This document shows, piece by piece, positions 56,615 to 64,000 of a stretch of DNA of 64,000 nucleotides. Every line of letters begins with the position of its first letter. The first letter of the stretch is position 1. Source of the DNA: Bacillus sp. FJAT-27264 (GTDB lineage: Bacteria; Bacillota; Bacilli; Paenibacillales; Paenibacillaceae); contig NZ_MAQW01000003.1 of the NCBI RefSeq assembly GCF_001682855.1, forward strand, positions 35,793 to 99,792. The letters run 5' to 3'. The position numbers were made by a program, and so were the translations under genes. Under the pieces are notes generated by a model. The model was not told the origin of the DNA. It did not search any database and saw only the letters and a program-made list of their open reading frames with translations.

Positions 56615-57379
56615 ATGACAACAACACAGAATTTAACTGGTAAAGTAGCCTTTGTAACTGGCGGAACTCGTGGTATTGGATTGGAAACTGTACGTGGTCT
56701 GGCTCACTTAGGAGCCGTGGTAGTGATCGGTGCGCGCGATGCACAAAAAGGTATTGAAGTCGCTCAACAATTTAAACAAGAGGGTTTCAACGTAGAAAGT
56801 ATTAAAATAGATGTCAATCTGCACGAAGATAATGTGGCTGCTTATGATTACTTCAATGAGAATTTTGGAAAGCTGGATATCTTGATCAACAATGCTGGTG
56901 TTTTGCTGGATCAAGAAAATGTGTCCGTTGAAGTCATCAACCGAACAAGTACCCTGCCATTAAAGGTATTGCATGACACTTTTAATGCCAACTTCTTTGC
57001 TCAAGTGGATCTAACGCAGCTTCTCTTACCACTGATTCGCAAATCTGATGCTGGGCGTATCGTCAATCTTTCCAGCATTCTGGGGTCACTCTCCCTCCAG
57101 GCAGATCCGAACTCACCTATTTATTCAGCGAAAACTTTTGCTTATAACGCTTCCAAAGCAGCATTAAACGCCTTCACAATCCATTTGGCTGCAGAACTTG
57201 CAGGAACATCGATTAAAGTTAACTCCATTCACCCTGGTTGGGTTCGCACTCGACTTGGCGGAGGTACTGCGGATATTGATGAGGTGGAAGGTAGCCGGAC
57301 AAGCATTTTGGCGGCAACACTGCCTGAGGATGGCCCAACTGGTTCCTTCTTCTTTTTGGAAAATACGCTGCCTTGGTAA
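56615..57379 (+). CDS. SDR family NAD(P)-dependent oxidoreductase (carbonyl-reductase-like)
   Basis: 254 residues. TGGTRGIGLET near residue 16, NNAGVL near 92, catalytic Ser in NLSSILG and YNASKAA (Tyr, Lys). The insert after the NNAG motif and the C-terminal tail resemble plant-type menthone/carbonyl reductases. AAGGAG precedes ATG 56615. It is followed by a hairpin, then the MFS gene. Confidence 0.9.
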   Translation: MTTTQNLTGKVAFVTGGTRGIGLETVRGLAHLGAVVVIGARDAQKGIEVAQQFKQEGFNVESIKIDVNLHEDNVAAYDYFNENFGKLDILINNAGVLLDQENVSVEVINRTSTLPLKVLHDTFNANFFAQVDLTQLLLPLIRKSDAGRIVNLSSILGSLSLQADPNSPIYSAKTFAYNASKAALNAFTIHLAAELAGTSIKVNSIHPGWVRTRLGGGTADIDEVEGSRTSILAATLPEDGPTGSFFFLENTLPW

Positions 57380-57445
57380 AAATTTGAATTTCAAGACGAA
57401 AATTTCAACGTTCTTGGATTCGCTGATTTAGAGAATGTGTTGATC

Positions 57446-57470
57446 GGGCGGTACAAAAGTGCCGCCCTTT
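57446..57470 (+). terminator. Weak terminator between SDR and MFS genes
   Basis: GGGCGGTAC / GTGCCGCCC around AAAA, with only TTT after it. Read-through into the MFS gene is likely. Confidence 0.5.
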
Positions 57471-57490
57471 AGGATAAGGAGTGGATTTCA

Positions 57491-58693
57491 TTGGAGAGCA
57501 ATGATACAAACCAAACCATGCGCAATCCATGGCTTAGTGTTTTTGCAATAGCTTTAGGCGCTATAGCGCTTGTCATTACGGAGTTTTTACCTGTAGGCTT
57601 GCTTCCTGATATTTGCAGAAGCTTTGGTGTATTAGAAGGTACCGCCGGACTTGCAGTGACTTCTACCGCACTATTAGGAGCTGTTGCAGCTCCGCTTACT
57701 ACCATAGTTATTGGGCAATTAGATCGACGAATCGTGTTGCTCGTATTGACGTTCATGCTTATTGTGTCTAGTGTACTCTCGGTATTTGCCCCTAGTTTTG
57801 GAGTGTTCATCATTGCACGGATTATTCTTGGACTCGGAGTAGGAGGCTTTTGGGCAATCGCTGTAGCGAGCGCTGTTCGACTAGTCCCCCAAGATAAGAT
57901 CGCACGGGCATCTTCCATCGTTCTAGGCGGAATTTCGATTGGAACGGTGGTCAGTGTGCCTACGGGTACATTCATTGCCGCGCATTTTGATTGGCGAGCC
58001 GCATTTACAGCGGCCAGTATATTTGCGATCGTTACTTTTATCATCCAACTCATTCTACTGCCAAAAATCCCAATGAAACAAGGCGTTCGCGTTAAAGATT
58101 ACGTGGAGCTGTTTCGTTTTAAGAAAATTAGAATGATTTTTGCCATCGTTGTATTCCTCGTCGGAGGCCAATACGCAGCGTATACGTATGTAACTCCATA
58201 TCTGCAACAAGTGACGGGCACCAGCTCGAATGTATTAGGCATTTTGATGCTTATATATGGTATTGTTGTTTGCTTGGGTAATTTTATTGGGGGATTCATT
58301 TCTAAAATTGGACTTCAGCGCATGAATGCAATGACTGCATTTATTTATCTGGTATCTCTTGCCGCCATCTCACTTTTAGGACATAGCTCGATCATCGTAA
58401 CGATTGCTTTAATTACTTGGGCATTCGCTTGGGGAATGGCTCCTTTAGGTGCCCAACTATGGATCTTCTCCTCTATCCGGAATGCACCAGAGGCTGCACA
58501 AGCCATATTTACAGGAGTATTTCAATTATCAATTAGCGTTGGTTCACTTATAGGCGGCGTTGCTGTCAATGCCATTAACTTAACTAGCTCTATGTGGCTG
58601 GGAGTAATACTGGTCGCATTAGCGCTTATCATGACATTCATGGTTGGCAGGGATAATACTGAATCATCTGGCAAACTTTCAACCGAAAACTAA
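57491..58693 (+). CDS. MFS transporter (DHA1-type exporter)
   Basis: 400 residues and 12 helices. It opens at TTG 57491, set by AAGGAG 10 bp upstream. The ALVITEFLPVGLLPDI helix and the GQLDRRIVLL loop motif are typical of the AraJ/YdhP-type exporters. It probably exports a toxic or product molecule together with the SDR under TetR control; the substrate is unknown. Confidence 0.9.
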   Translation: MESNDTNQTMRNPWLSVFAIALGAIALVITEFLPVGLLPDICRSFGVLEGTAGLAVTSTALLGAVAAPLTTIVIGQLDRRIVLLVLTFMLIVSSVLSVFAPSFGVFIIARIILGLGVGGFWAIAVASAVRLVPQDKIARASSIVLGGISIGTVVSVPTGTFIAAHFDWRAAFTAASIFAIVTFIIQLILLPKIPMKQGVRVKDYVELFRFKKIRMIFAIVVFLVGGQYAAYTYVTPYLQQVTGTSSNVLGILMLIYGIVVCLGNFIGGFISKIGLQRMNAMTAFIYLVSLAAISLLGHSSIIVTIALITWAFAWGMAPLGAQLWIFSSIRNAPEAAQAIFTGVFQLSISVGSLIGGVAVNAINLTSSMWLGVILVALALIMTFMVGRDNTESSGKLSTEN

Positions 58694-58698
58694 TCAAG

Positions 58699-58727
58699 AA
58701 CCCCCAGCCAATTGGCTGGGAGTTTAT
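58699..58727 (+). terminator. Terminator of the TetR-SDR-MFS cluster
   Basis: ACCCCCAGCC / GGCTGGGAGT around AATT, T-rich after. Its core is identical to the birA terminator. Confidence 0.75.
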
Positions 58728-58823
58728 TTGACTCTTTCCTCACCGGCATATTGTTCATGCTCCCCTGTAATAAAGAGTGATGGACATTCAATGCTGCTAA
58801 GTTGCTCCTCCTTGTCTAACACT
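58724..58823 (-). pseudogene. C-terminal fragment of an alpha/beta hydrolase
   Basis: A leftward frame shows LDKEEQLSSIECPSLFITGE, then HEQYAGEERVK and a stop. The I-x-C-P-x-L-F-I-T-G-E-H segment is the acid-strand motif of the family. Only about 35 residues remain, directly after the GNAT stop (58824) and without start, nucleophile or His region, so it is a truncated remnant. Confidence 0.55.
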
Positions 58824-59735
58824 TTAGAGCTCTCGATGATAACGAACTTCTTCCGATACTTCTTTGAAGCCTGCGGAGTGATATAAAGATAGCGCGGAAC
58901 TATTGGCTGTCTCGACTTGCAGTTCTGCGGAAGTACATGCATGGTCTTTGAGATACGTTAATGCCTGAGATAGCAAATACTTTGCAATGCCTTGTTTACG
59001 ATAAGGATTTCTTACAAGTAGATCTTCAATAATTCCATCCCCATCTTCATCAATCCAAGCCATAATGCTCCCTACTAAGGTTTCATTTTCCCTGACAATA
59101 AAAATAGTCCACGAAGAATTCTTCTTTTTATCAATCAATTGCTTATGTCCAATGGGGGCATCCGGCCAGATTTCCAAGTCAACTGCTAAATATTCCTCGA
59201 TATGTTCTTCTGAGTCCATTGACTCTCCTAAGCATCGATAAGGGTCTGTGAGAATGGTCTCTTCAATCTTCTCGCATAAGTCTCTTCGCATTGTATACAG
59301 ACTCTTCGCATAGATAAAACCCTTCGAGATCAAATAGTTATTGTTATACTCTTCAGTGGATTGATTCCCAACTCCAACAATAGTCCGATTCGAACTAGGA
59401 AGTGTTTCCTTTAACTCGTACGCCCTATTTAACAAACGTTCATATAGGAGATCATAAAGTGGATAATCGTCTTCTCTGAGTGGAAGTACCTTCAAATTGA
59501 AATAAATATAATGCGACCGCTCCTCCGGGCTGCCCGGCGGAACCGTGGAAATAACACTAACTTGTCCTTTACCAATAATACGTTCATTCTCAATCGCTAC
59601 GAATACGTTCGGCCAATTCTCTTCTTCTCCAACCCACCAAAAAACGGAGTCATTATTAGCGGTTACGGCATGATACAACTCACCTAACCTCTGCATATCC
59701 TCTTTAGCAAATGTCCTTACTTCTATTTCGCTCAT
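58824..59735 (-). CDS. GNAT family N-acetyltransferase (two-domain type)
   Basis: 303 residues from ATG 59735; ATG 59750 lacks a ribosome site. Two GNAT halves are visible: about 1-145 (degenerate), and about 160-303 with motif A EDLLVRNPYRKQGIAKYLLS and the last strand LSLYHSAGFKEVSEEVRYH. The tandem arrangement resembles mycothiol-synthase-like acetyltransferases. The acceptor is unknown. Confidence 0.85.
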   Translation of the reverse strand: MSEIEVRTFAKEDMQRLGELYHAVTANNDSVFWWVGEEENWPNVFVAIENERIIGKGQVSVISTVPPGSPEERSHYIYFNLKVLPLREDDYPLYDLLYERLLNRAYELKETLPSSNRTIVGVGNQSTEEYNNNYLISKGFIYAKSLYTMRRDLCEKIEETILTDPYRCLGESMDSEEHIEEYLAVDLEIWPDAPIGHKQLIDKKKNSSWTIFIVRENETLVGSIMAWIDEDGDGIIEDLLVRNPYRKQGIAKYLLSQALTYLKDHACTSAELQVETANSSALSLYHSAGFKEVSEEVRYHREL

Positions 59736-59929
59736 GTCAAACACCACCATTTTATTAATACTTAGAGGTCTAATAGTGATATTTTACTATTTTTTTGATC
59801 TAACGCTTGGTAATAAATAGTTCTAAACATTTTCTATCCAAGCTTACCTAGCTTATACATAGCGTACAGTTTTGATATTTAAGCCTCATCTTCACTACAT
59901 CCATTCGTGATATAGGATATATAGCTCCG

Positions 59930-60853
59930 TCATTTAGCCAAAGACAACAGGCTGTCTCGCAATTCGATATATGCATGATCCCAGCCCATTTTTGCAAAGA
60001 ATCGTAGACCGTCTAAGCCTTTAAAATATCGAGCACCGATCAATCGGTTAGTAAAATCAGGAATCGGCACTCCCATTTCCTCATAATAACTCCCAAAATC
60101 AACGGCTAAATCTCTGTTAGCAACGATATGCTCAATTGTAGCAATATCAATAACAAAATCTCCATACATAAAATTACCGTCAATAATCCCCGTGATCTTG
60201 CAGCCATCGGAAAGGATATTCCACTCATGACAATCGCCGTGTACGAAGTAACGATGCGGAGCATTATATTTACTGTAATCAAGTAGCCGGGCATAACATT
60301 CGTTAAAGACATCACGTTCCAGACAACTTGTATCAAATAACGCATACCAATTCTCCCAAAAGGTTCCCGTTTGATCCTCTGCATAAACTGCTGTAACAAC
60401 ATCCTCCCAGTTCTCATGGCTTCCAGAGCCATCTGGTCTCAGATACCCGAATCCTTGTTTACTTGTCAAAGACACCTGGTTCATCCTAGTAATTTGATGA
60501 ATCAGATCCGGGAGTAGTTGGGTTCTCTGATCTGTGTCATACTCAGCTAGTGGCTTGCCCTTTATCTTCTCTGATATACAAAATTTCAATGTGCCCGCTT
60601 TACCTGATCCCAATGTCTGTGGGAATAGCACATGATTAGATGTAAGTAAATTCGCTACATATTGTTCTGTTACAAAAGCATCTTGGTCCGCGCTAAAGCG
60701 AATAACGTATTCACTTTGGTCGATCGCAAATGAGAAAACGCTGCTTAGATTACCACCTTCGATTGCCTGTATATCCTCAGCAGATTTCCCCAAGTGAGCT
60801 TTAATTAACTTTTGCACTTCTTCCATCGAGACTTCCGGTTTACTATGAGCCAT
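59930..60853 (-). CDS. Aminoglycoside-phosphotransferase-family kinase
   Basis: 307 residues. Catalytic Brenner motif HGDCHEWN and the metal motif GIIDGNFMYGD with the Asp. N-lobe with VIRFSADQDAF. The family also includes kinases for hygromycin, macrolides and metabolites, so antibiotic resistance is possible but not established. ATG 60853 is preceded by GGGAGAGG. Upstream lies a leftward terminator. Confidence 0.88.
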   Translation of the reverse strand: MAHSKPEVSMEEVQKLIKAHLGKSAEDIQAIEGGNLSSVFSFAIDQSEYVIRFSADQDAFVTEQYVANLLTSNHVLFPQTLGSGKAGTLKFCISEKIKGKPLAEYDTDQRTQLLPDLIHQITRMNQVSLTSKQGFGYLRPDGSGSHENWEDVVTAVYAEDQTGTFWENWYALFDTSCLERDVFNECYARLLDYSKYNAPHRYFVHGDCHEWNILSDGCKITGIIDGNFMYGDFVIDIATIEHIVANRDLAVDFGSYYEEMGVPIPDFTNRLIGARYFKGLDGLRFFAKMGWDHAYIELRDSLLSLAK

Positions 60854-60892
60854 CTCTGAACCTCTCCCTTACTTCATATTCTTTTGGAAAAA

Positions 60893-60938
60893 CACAAAAA
60901 GCCGCAGAATGAACTAACGTTCATCCCACAGCTTTTTA
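60893..60938 (-). terminator. Leftward terminator upstream of the kinase gene
   Basis: AAAAAGC ... GCTTTTT enclosing ATGAAC / GTTCAT, with T-tract to the left. It may be the terminator of the decayed nucleotidase region. Confidence 0.6.
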
Positions 60939-61209
60939 ATCGCACGTATGCCAAATAGGACATAACTGTCCATATAGCATAGAGTACGAAAGCGATGATA
61001 ATGATGAGAATTCATAACAGAGTGTATGAACAAAGACATCAGAAAACGAACCCTTCATAATAATAAAGAGTGCTTTAGCCTTGCTCACACGTTATTAGGT
61101 TGAAATCACCCTTTTACTTCTGTCAGGAACACTGTCATCATCATCACTGTATTTATCCCACCGATCACATATTTTATTCCATTATAAACCATTTTCTATA
61201 GAAATCAAG
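60939..61209. other. Intergenic stretch without recognisable gene
   Basis: About 270 bp. A 28-codon leftward frame (start near 61192) has no ribosome site. No convincing regulatory signal. Confidence 0.5.
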
Positions 61210-61887
61210 AGATCCATCCCGCTTCCAGCAACTCATTAACATTAAGTGACTTTCATGCGGAGAATCAAGCTTGCCTTCGTTGATGAGTCTAATGACTTCG
61301 TCCCGGTAGGGGCTGCTTAAATCGATCCCACGATTGACCAATTATTGTCGACTTCGGGAGATAGCGTTTGGCGTTCTAGGACATAGTCCACAAGGTAATC
61401 GCGGATGCTGCAAGGCGACTCCCAATGCTTCTTAGCTTTCACTAACTTAGAAGCTTACAGTAGGCTACTGTACCGATAATTGTTGACCGCGAGTTGTAAC
61501 TCGGTACTTCCGGGTCGAAGATGAAGCACCTACTCCATTTTCAATGAAACGGATCGTCTTTTCATGTGCCTCATGAACGACTTCACGGCCCAGGTTACGC
61601 GGACCTCCGATGATCGTATCCCCGATTCTATCCTTGACGGTAATGTGCATATGTCCGACCACCAGCACATCCGTATTCGGGACGAGTGTGGCGATGCGCT
61701 CAGCGGAATCGGAGCCTCCTTCTTCATCGAACTCCGCGACCATTCCAGCATGGGCACTAACAATGAAGATATCTGCTAATCCCTCAGTTTTGAGCGATGC
61801 CACCAGATCGAGAGCTGTTTCGGCCATAGGGCCGATGACTATAACCTCCTTCAAGCCAGGGAAGGAATTCATGTTGTTGTCTTCCAT
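61210..61887 (-). pseudogene. Degraded bifunctional metallophosphatase / 5'-nucleotidase (YfkN/CpdB-like)
   Basis: The longest open part (61465-61887) encodes a central piece with LKTEGLADIFIVSAHAGMVA and VLVVGHMHITVKD (metallophosphatase core with GHMH). Further on, in another frame (about 61330-61460), SPCSIRDYLVDYVLERQTLS followed by PEVDNNWSIVG matches the end of the 5'-nucleotidase domain, and a third frame shows IDLSSPYRDEVIRLINEGKL. The N-terminal metal site and most of the C-terminal domain are missing, so the gene is dead. Confidence 0.75.
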
Positions 61888-61932
61888 ATGTAAATATAAA
61901 TGTGAAACATTATCTCAGTATTAAAAATAAAA

Positions 61933-61963
61933 AGAAGCCCCGTTATTAAAAACGAGGGCTTCT
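61933..61963 (-). terminator. Terminator of the ArsR-SRPBCC operon
   Basis: AGAAGCCC / GGGCTTCT with inner CGTT/AACG pairing and a TTTTTATTT tail on the minus strand, about 65 bp past the SRPBCC stop. Confidence 0.75.
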
Positions 61964-62029
61964 CTCGAAACTGAATCGGCATTTTACAAGAATTCTTTGT
62001 GATTTACGTGTTTTTCGTCCATCTTGGTT

Positions 62030-62482
62030 TTAGTTCACATAATTTAGCAAACCGTTTTCTAAATTGTTGTTCCAGTTATTATTATGTCTTTTCACAACGT
62101 TCATCTTGGAGAATGCAGAATGTGTAATCACAAGCTCCGTTTTATTGTCCTTTTCAACAAAATCAATGGTAACCAGTGTTTCCTCTGCTTCGTCTCCTTC
62201 ATTCATCCACTTCCAAGTAAACGATAGCTTGTCATTCTGAACGATCTCGACATACCGGCCTTCTAAAGTGAAAACCATACCGTCATTCGGAGCTTGCATA
62301 TGAAAACGGTATTTCCCACCGACTGTAACGTCCATTAGTTCAACGGTCGTCGTAAAACCTACCAGCCCCCACCACTGCTCTAACTGTTCTTTCTTCGTCC
62401 AAGCCAGGAACACTCTTTCCTTGCTCGCATTGTAAACATGTTGAAGCGTAAGCACGTATTTTCCATTAAGCATTGTTATCAT
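62030..62482 (-). CDS. SRPBCC (AHSA1/START-like) domain protein
   Basis: 150 residues with the helix-grip fold: the N-terminal ASKERVFLAWTKKEQLEQWW and the final helix following V-I-T-H-S. This group often binds a hydrophobic ligand and is commonly paired with an ArsR regulator, as here (14-bp gap). GGAGG precedes ATG 62482. Confidence 0.88.
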   Translation of the reverse strand: MITMLNGKYVLTLQHVYNASKERVFLAWTKKEQLEQWWGLVGFTTTVELMDVTVGGKYRFHMQAPNDGMVFTLEGRYVEIVQNDKLSFTWKWMNEGDEAEETLVTIDFVEKDNKTELVITHSAFSKMNVVKRHNNNWNNNLENGLLNYVN

Positions 62483-62496
62483 TAAAAGTGCCTCCG

Positions 62497-62835
62497 TCAG
62501 TCTTCTTTTGATTGATTGTCCAAAAAAAGCTCCAGGTTAGATAATTGGGGAGTCCAGAAGTTCCTGAGTTCCATTAACCACTCGTGCGCTTTGTCCACAG
62601 TCTTTGGATTCAAATAATAATATCGGTAAGTTCCTTCCTTCCGAATCGAAACTAAACCAGCCTTTTCTAACACCCTTAGATGTTTAGAGATAGCTGGCAA
62701 TGACATTTCAAAAGGTTTCGCCAAATTCATAACGGTCATCTCTCCAACGCCCAGACGTCTTAGAATTTCTCTTCTCGTCGGATCAGAGAGCACGTGGAAC
62801 ACATTATCCAATAGTTCATCATCATATTTAACCAT
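62497..62835 (-). CDS. ArsR family transcriptional regulator
   Basis: 112 residues from ATG 62835; TTG 62871 would add twelve. Winged helix with LSDPTRREILRRLGVGE and the recognition helix MSLPAISKHLRVLEKAG. No clear metal-binding Cys cluster of the SmtB type is seen, so it is likely a non-metal ArsR acting on the SRPBCC gene, with which it forms one operon. Neither start has a convincing ribosome site. Confidence 0.88.
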   Translation of the reverse strand: MVKYDDELLDNVFHVLSDPTRREILRRLGVGEMTVMNLAKPFEMSLPAISKHLRVLEKAGLVSIRKEGTYRYYYLNPKTVDKAHEWLMELRNFWTPQLSNLELFLDNQSKED

Positions 62836-62919
62836 GTGTTTAAGTCTATTCGGATTTCTAGCTATTGTCAAGAAGTTACATCTGCTGAACTCCGATCAGG
62901 CAAACAGAGTGAAGGCACA

Positions 62920-62971
62920 AAAAAAGAGCCGAGCGGTTCAGGATTAAAGACCTGATACTCGCCCGGCTCGG
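62920..62971 (-). terminator. Terminator of the azoreductase gene
   Basis: GAGCCGAGCG / CGCCCGGCTC with an inner TCAGG/CCTGA stem and a T-run on the minus strand, about 25 bp past the azoR stop. Confidence 0.75.
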
Positions 62972-62995
62972 TTGTGCAAAGGCTGATTGACTAAG

Positions 62996-63634
62996 TTAGA
63001 AGCTAGTTGCGATTTCTCGCGCTTGTTGGATCGCTTTTTCTTTAATCGCTGGCGCTTGATCTGGAGACTTCGCCATGCCTTCCACAAAGATGCCTTCAAA
63101 GCTAGGAACGCCAATGAACTTCATAATGGAGTCCAAGTAACGGTGACCCATTTCAGAATCCGCATACACTGAGCCTGGAGACAATACGCTTCCGCTAGCT
63201 TGGATGTGAACAGCTTTTTTATCAGTCAGCAGGCCAATCGGACCTTTATCGGTATAGCGGAACGTCTTGCCGGCAACACAGATCGCATCAATATATGCTT
63301 TCAAAACAGGTGGAATAGAAAAGTTCCAGATTGGATTTACAAAAACATATTTATCAGCAGCCACAAATTGATCCACCAATTGCCCAAGACGACTTACTTT
63401 CGCTTTTTCAGCATCGGTCAATTCTGCGAAGGCAGTTCCCGCTCCCAGCTTACCCCAGCCACTAAAAACATCAGCATCCAGTTGCGGAATATCCGATTTA
63501 AATAGATCCAGACGAATAACCTCATCAGTCGGATTGGCGGAGCGATAAGCCTCTACGAATTCTTCTCCTACAGTCAAGCTATAAGATGCTTCCAGAACGT
63601 TCGGGTTTGCTGTGATATACAATACTGTCGCCAT
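62996..63634 (-). CDS. azoR: FMN-dependent NADH-azoreductase
   Basis: 212 residues from ATG 63634 (GGTAGG upstream). Flavodoxin-like fold: [12 protein letters not shown] (FMN phosphate loop), [20 protein letters not shown] and [16 protein letters not shown]. It uses NADH to reduce azo dyes or quinones and acts as a dimer in the cytoplasm. Length is close to that of E. coli AzoR (about 201) and Bacillus AzoR1/2 (208-211). It stands alone. Confidence 0.92.
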   Translation of the reverse strand: MATVLYITANPNVLEASYSLTVGEEFVEAYRSANPTDEVIRLDLFKSDIPQLDADVFSGWGKLGAGTAFAELTDAEKAKVSRLGQLVDQFVAADKYVFVNPIWNFSIPPVLKAYIDAICVAGKTFRYTDKGPIGLLTDKKAVHIQASGSVLSPGSVYADSEMGHRYLDSIMKFIGVPSFEGIFVEGMAKSPDQAPAIKEKAIQQAREIATSF

Positions 63635-63888
63635 AATTAAATAACCTACCTTCAATTAATTTGTGTTTGCTCCTGGAAAAATAGTAACATCAATGCCTCC
63701 AATCCTTTTTCATTGAGACTAATCGACTATTAATCAGCCTCTTGAGGTTTAAGTTTACTATTTAACCATTTCGTTAATTAACCACATGATTAAATATAAA
63801 GCAACTTTTATCCGCTGTCAAGTAGAAACCCTCGAATTACACATCCTCTTATAGGGAGTTCCTGTTCCTGCTTATAAGTATAAAAATA

Positions 63889-63916
63889 AAAAAAAGCCGC
63901 GATTTACGCAGCCTTG
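63889..63916 (-). terminator. Leftward terminator with no gene in view
   Basis: On the minus strand GCTGCG / CGCGGC around TAAAT with T-rich tail TTTTTTTTATTTTT. A leftward transcript would have to come from right of the window, but a rightward gene begins at 63998. This suggests an insertion separated a gene from its terminator. Confidence 0.55.
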
Positions 63917-63979
63917 GTATTATCCCCTTTAAGTAGACACTCAAAAAAAACCTTGTGTTAACATGAGGAAACGAGTGAA

Positions 63980-64000
63980 CTTGGAGGGGATTTTTGTATG
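63980..64000 (+). CDS. Start of a further gene (only the ATG is in view)
   Basis: GGAGGGG (about 63984-63989) and ATG at 63998-64000. Only the start codon is visible. The preceding AAGTAGACACTC and the A-run resemble an insertion sequence's left end, but this is speculation. Confidence 0.4.

Noticed and set aside
57469..58053. A 194-codon leftward frame within the MFS gene
   Set aside because: Antisense shadow of the transporter; low complexity and no ribosome site.
61110..61192. A 28-codon leftward frame beginning at about 61192
   Set aside because: Methionine- and valine-rich but no ribosome site or similarity; lies in decayed sequence.

Overview
The window looks like a chromosomal segment of a Paenibacillus-type firmicute (Bacillales). 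The evidence is moderate G+C, strong AGGAGG-type ribosome binding sites with frequent GTG and TTG starts, sigma-A promoters close to consensus, many U-tailed terminators, stalk-domain (copper amine oxidase N-terminal) secreted proteins, a PyrR-type attenuator and Firmicute family types throughout. I see no rRNA, tRNA, CRISPR array or phage module. It is an accessory-rich region of small regulator/enzyme/transporter units.

Layout. 1-0.6 kb: truncated luciferase-like monooxygenase and its MarR regulator, with two tandem palindromic operators. 0.9-5.5 kb: methyltransferase, divergent GH2 glycosidase and AraC regulator, secreted stalk-domain protein. 5.8-7.5 kb: two decayed genes (TraX-like remnant, frameshifted GNAT) around a sugar O-acetyltransferase. 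7.8-10.6 kb: codB-codA (cytosine permease and deaminase) behind a PyrR-type attenuator leader. 10.7-14.6 kb: esterase, Lrp regulator, and a MarR-MATE operon whose consensus promoter is covered by four GGTACC-centred repeats. 14.6-21.2 kb: one leftward seven-gene operon for PTS uptake and catabolism of an unassigned polyol (IIB, IIC, 3-epimerase, dehydrogenase, 6-phospho-3-hexuloisomerase, PRD regulator, IIA). 21.7-26.4 kb: epoxide-hydrolase-like lipoprotein and a 1097-residue multidomain secreted protein. 26.6-31.7 kb: arsenite-type transporter, Na+/H+ antiporter, DUF554 protein, a 47-residue small protein and a MerR regulator. 31.8-41 kb: SDR, MFS and AraC units (two SDR/AraC divergent pairs), GNAT, MerR, an alpha/beta hydrolase and a TPR-DUF218 protein.

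42.0-44.0 kb: an SDR gene, then an IS110-family (IS1111-like) insertion of about 1.7 kb. It has 10-bp subterminal inverted repeats and a long structured 3' noncoding region that could encode its guide (seek/bridge) RNA. It seems to sit inside an older MITE-like repeat. 44.1-51.2 kb: AraC regulator, stalk/ankyrin secreted protein, rifampicin phosphotransferase (Rph) and an APH-family kinase. 51.4-55.8 kb: biotin ECF importer (bioY-ecfA1-ecfA2-ecfT) divergent from birA, with a BirA-box-like operator over the bioY promoter. 55.9-58.7 kb: TetR, SDR and MFS cluster with two matching operator-like sites. 58.7-63.7 kb: GNAT, APH-family kinase, a decayed 5'-nucleotidase, an ArsR-SRPBCC pair and an azoreductase. 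The last bases look like the start of another gene, possibly an insertion sequence.

The genes worth most attention are the IS1111-like element with its candidate guide RNA, the polyol-PTS operon with unusual enzyme content, and several unusually legible regulatory regions (PyrR leader, MarR operators, BirA box).
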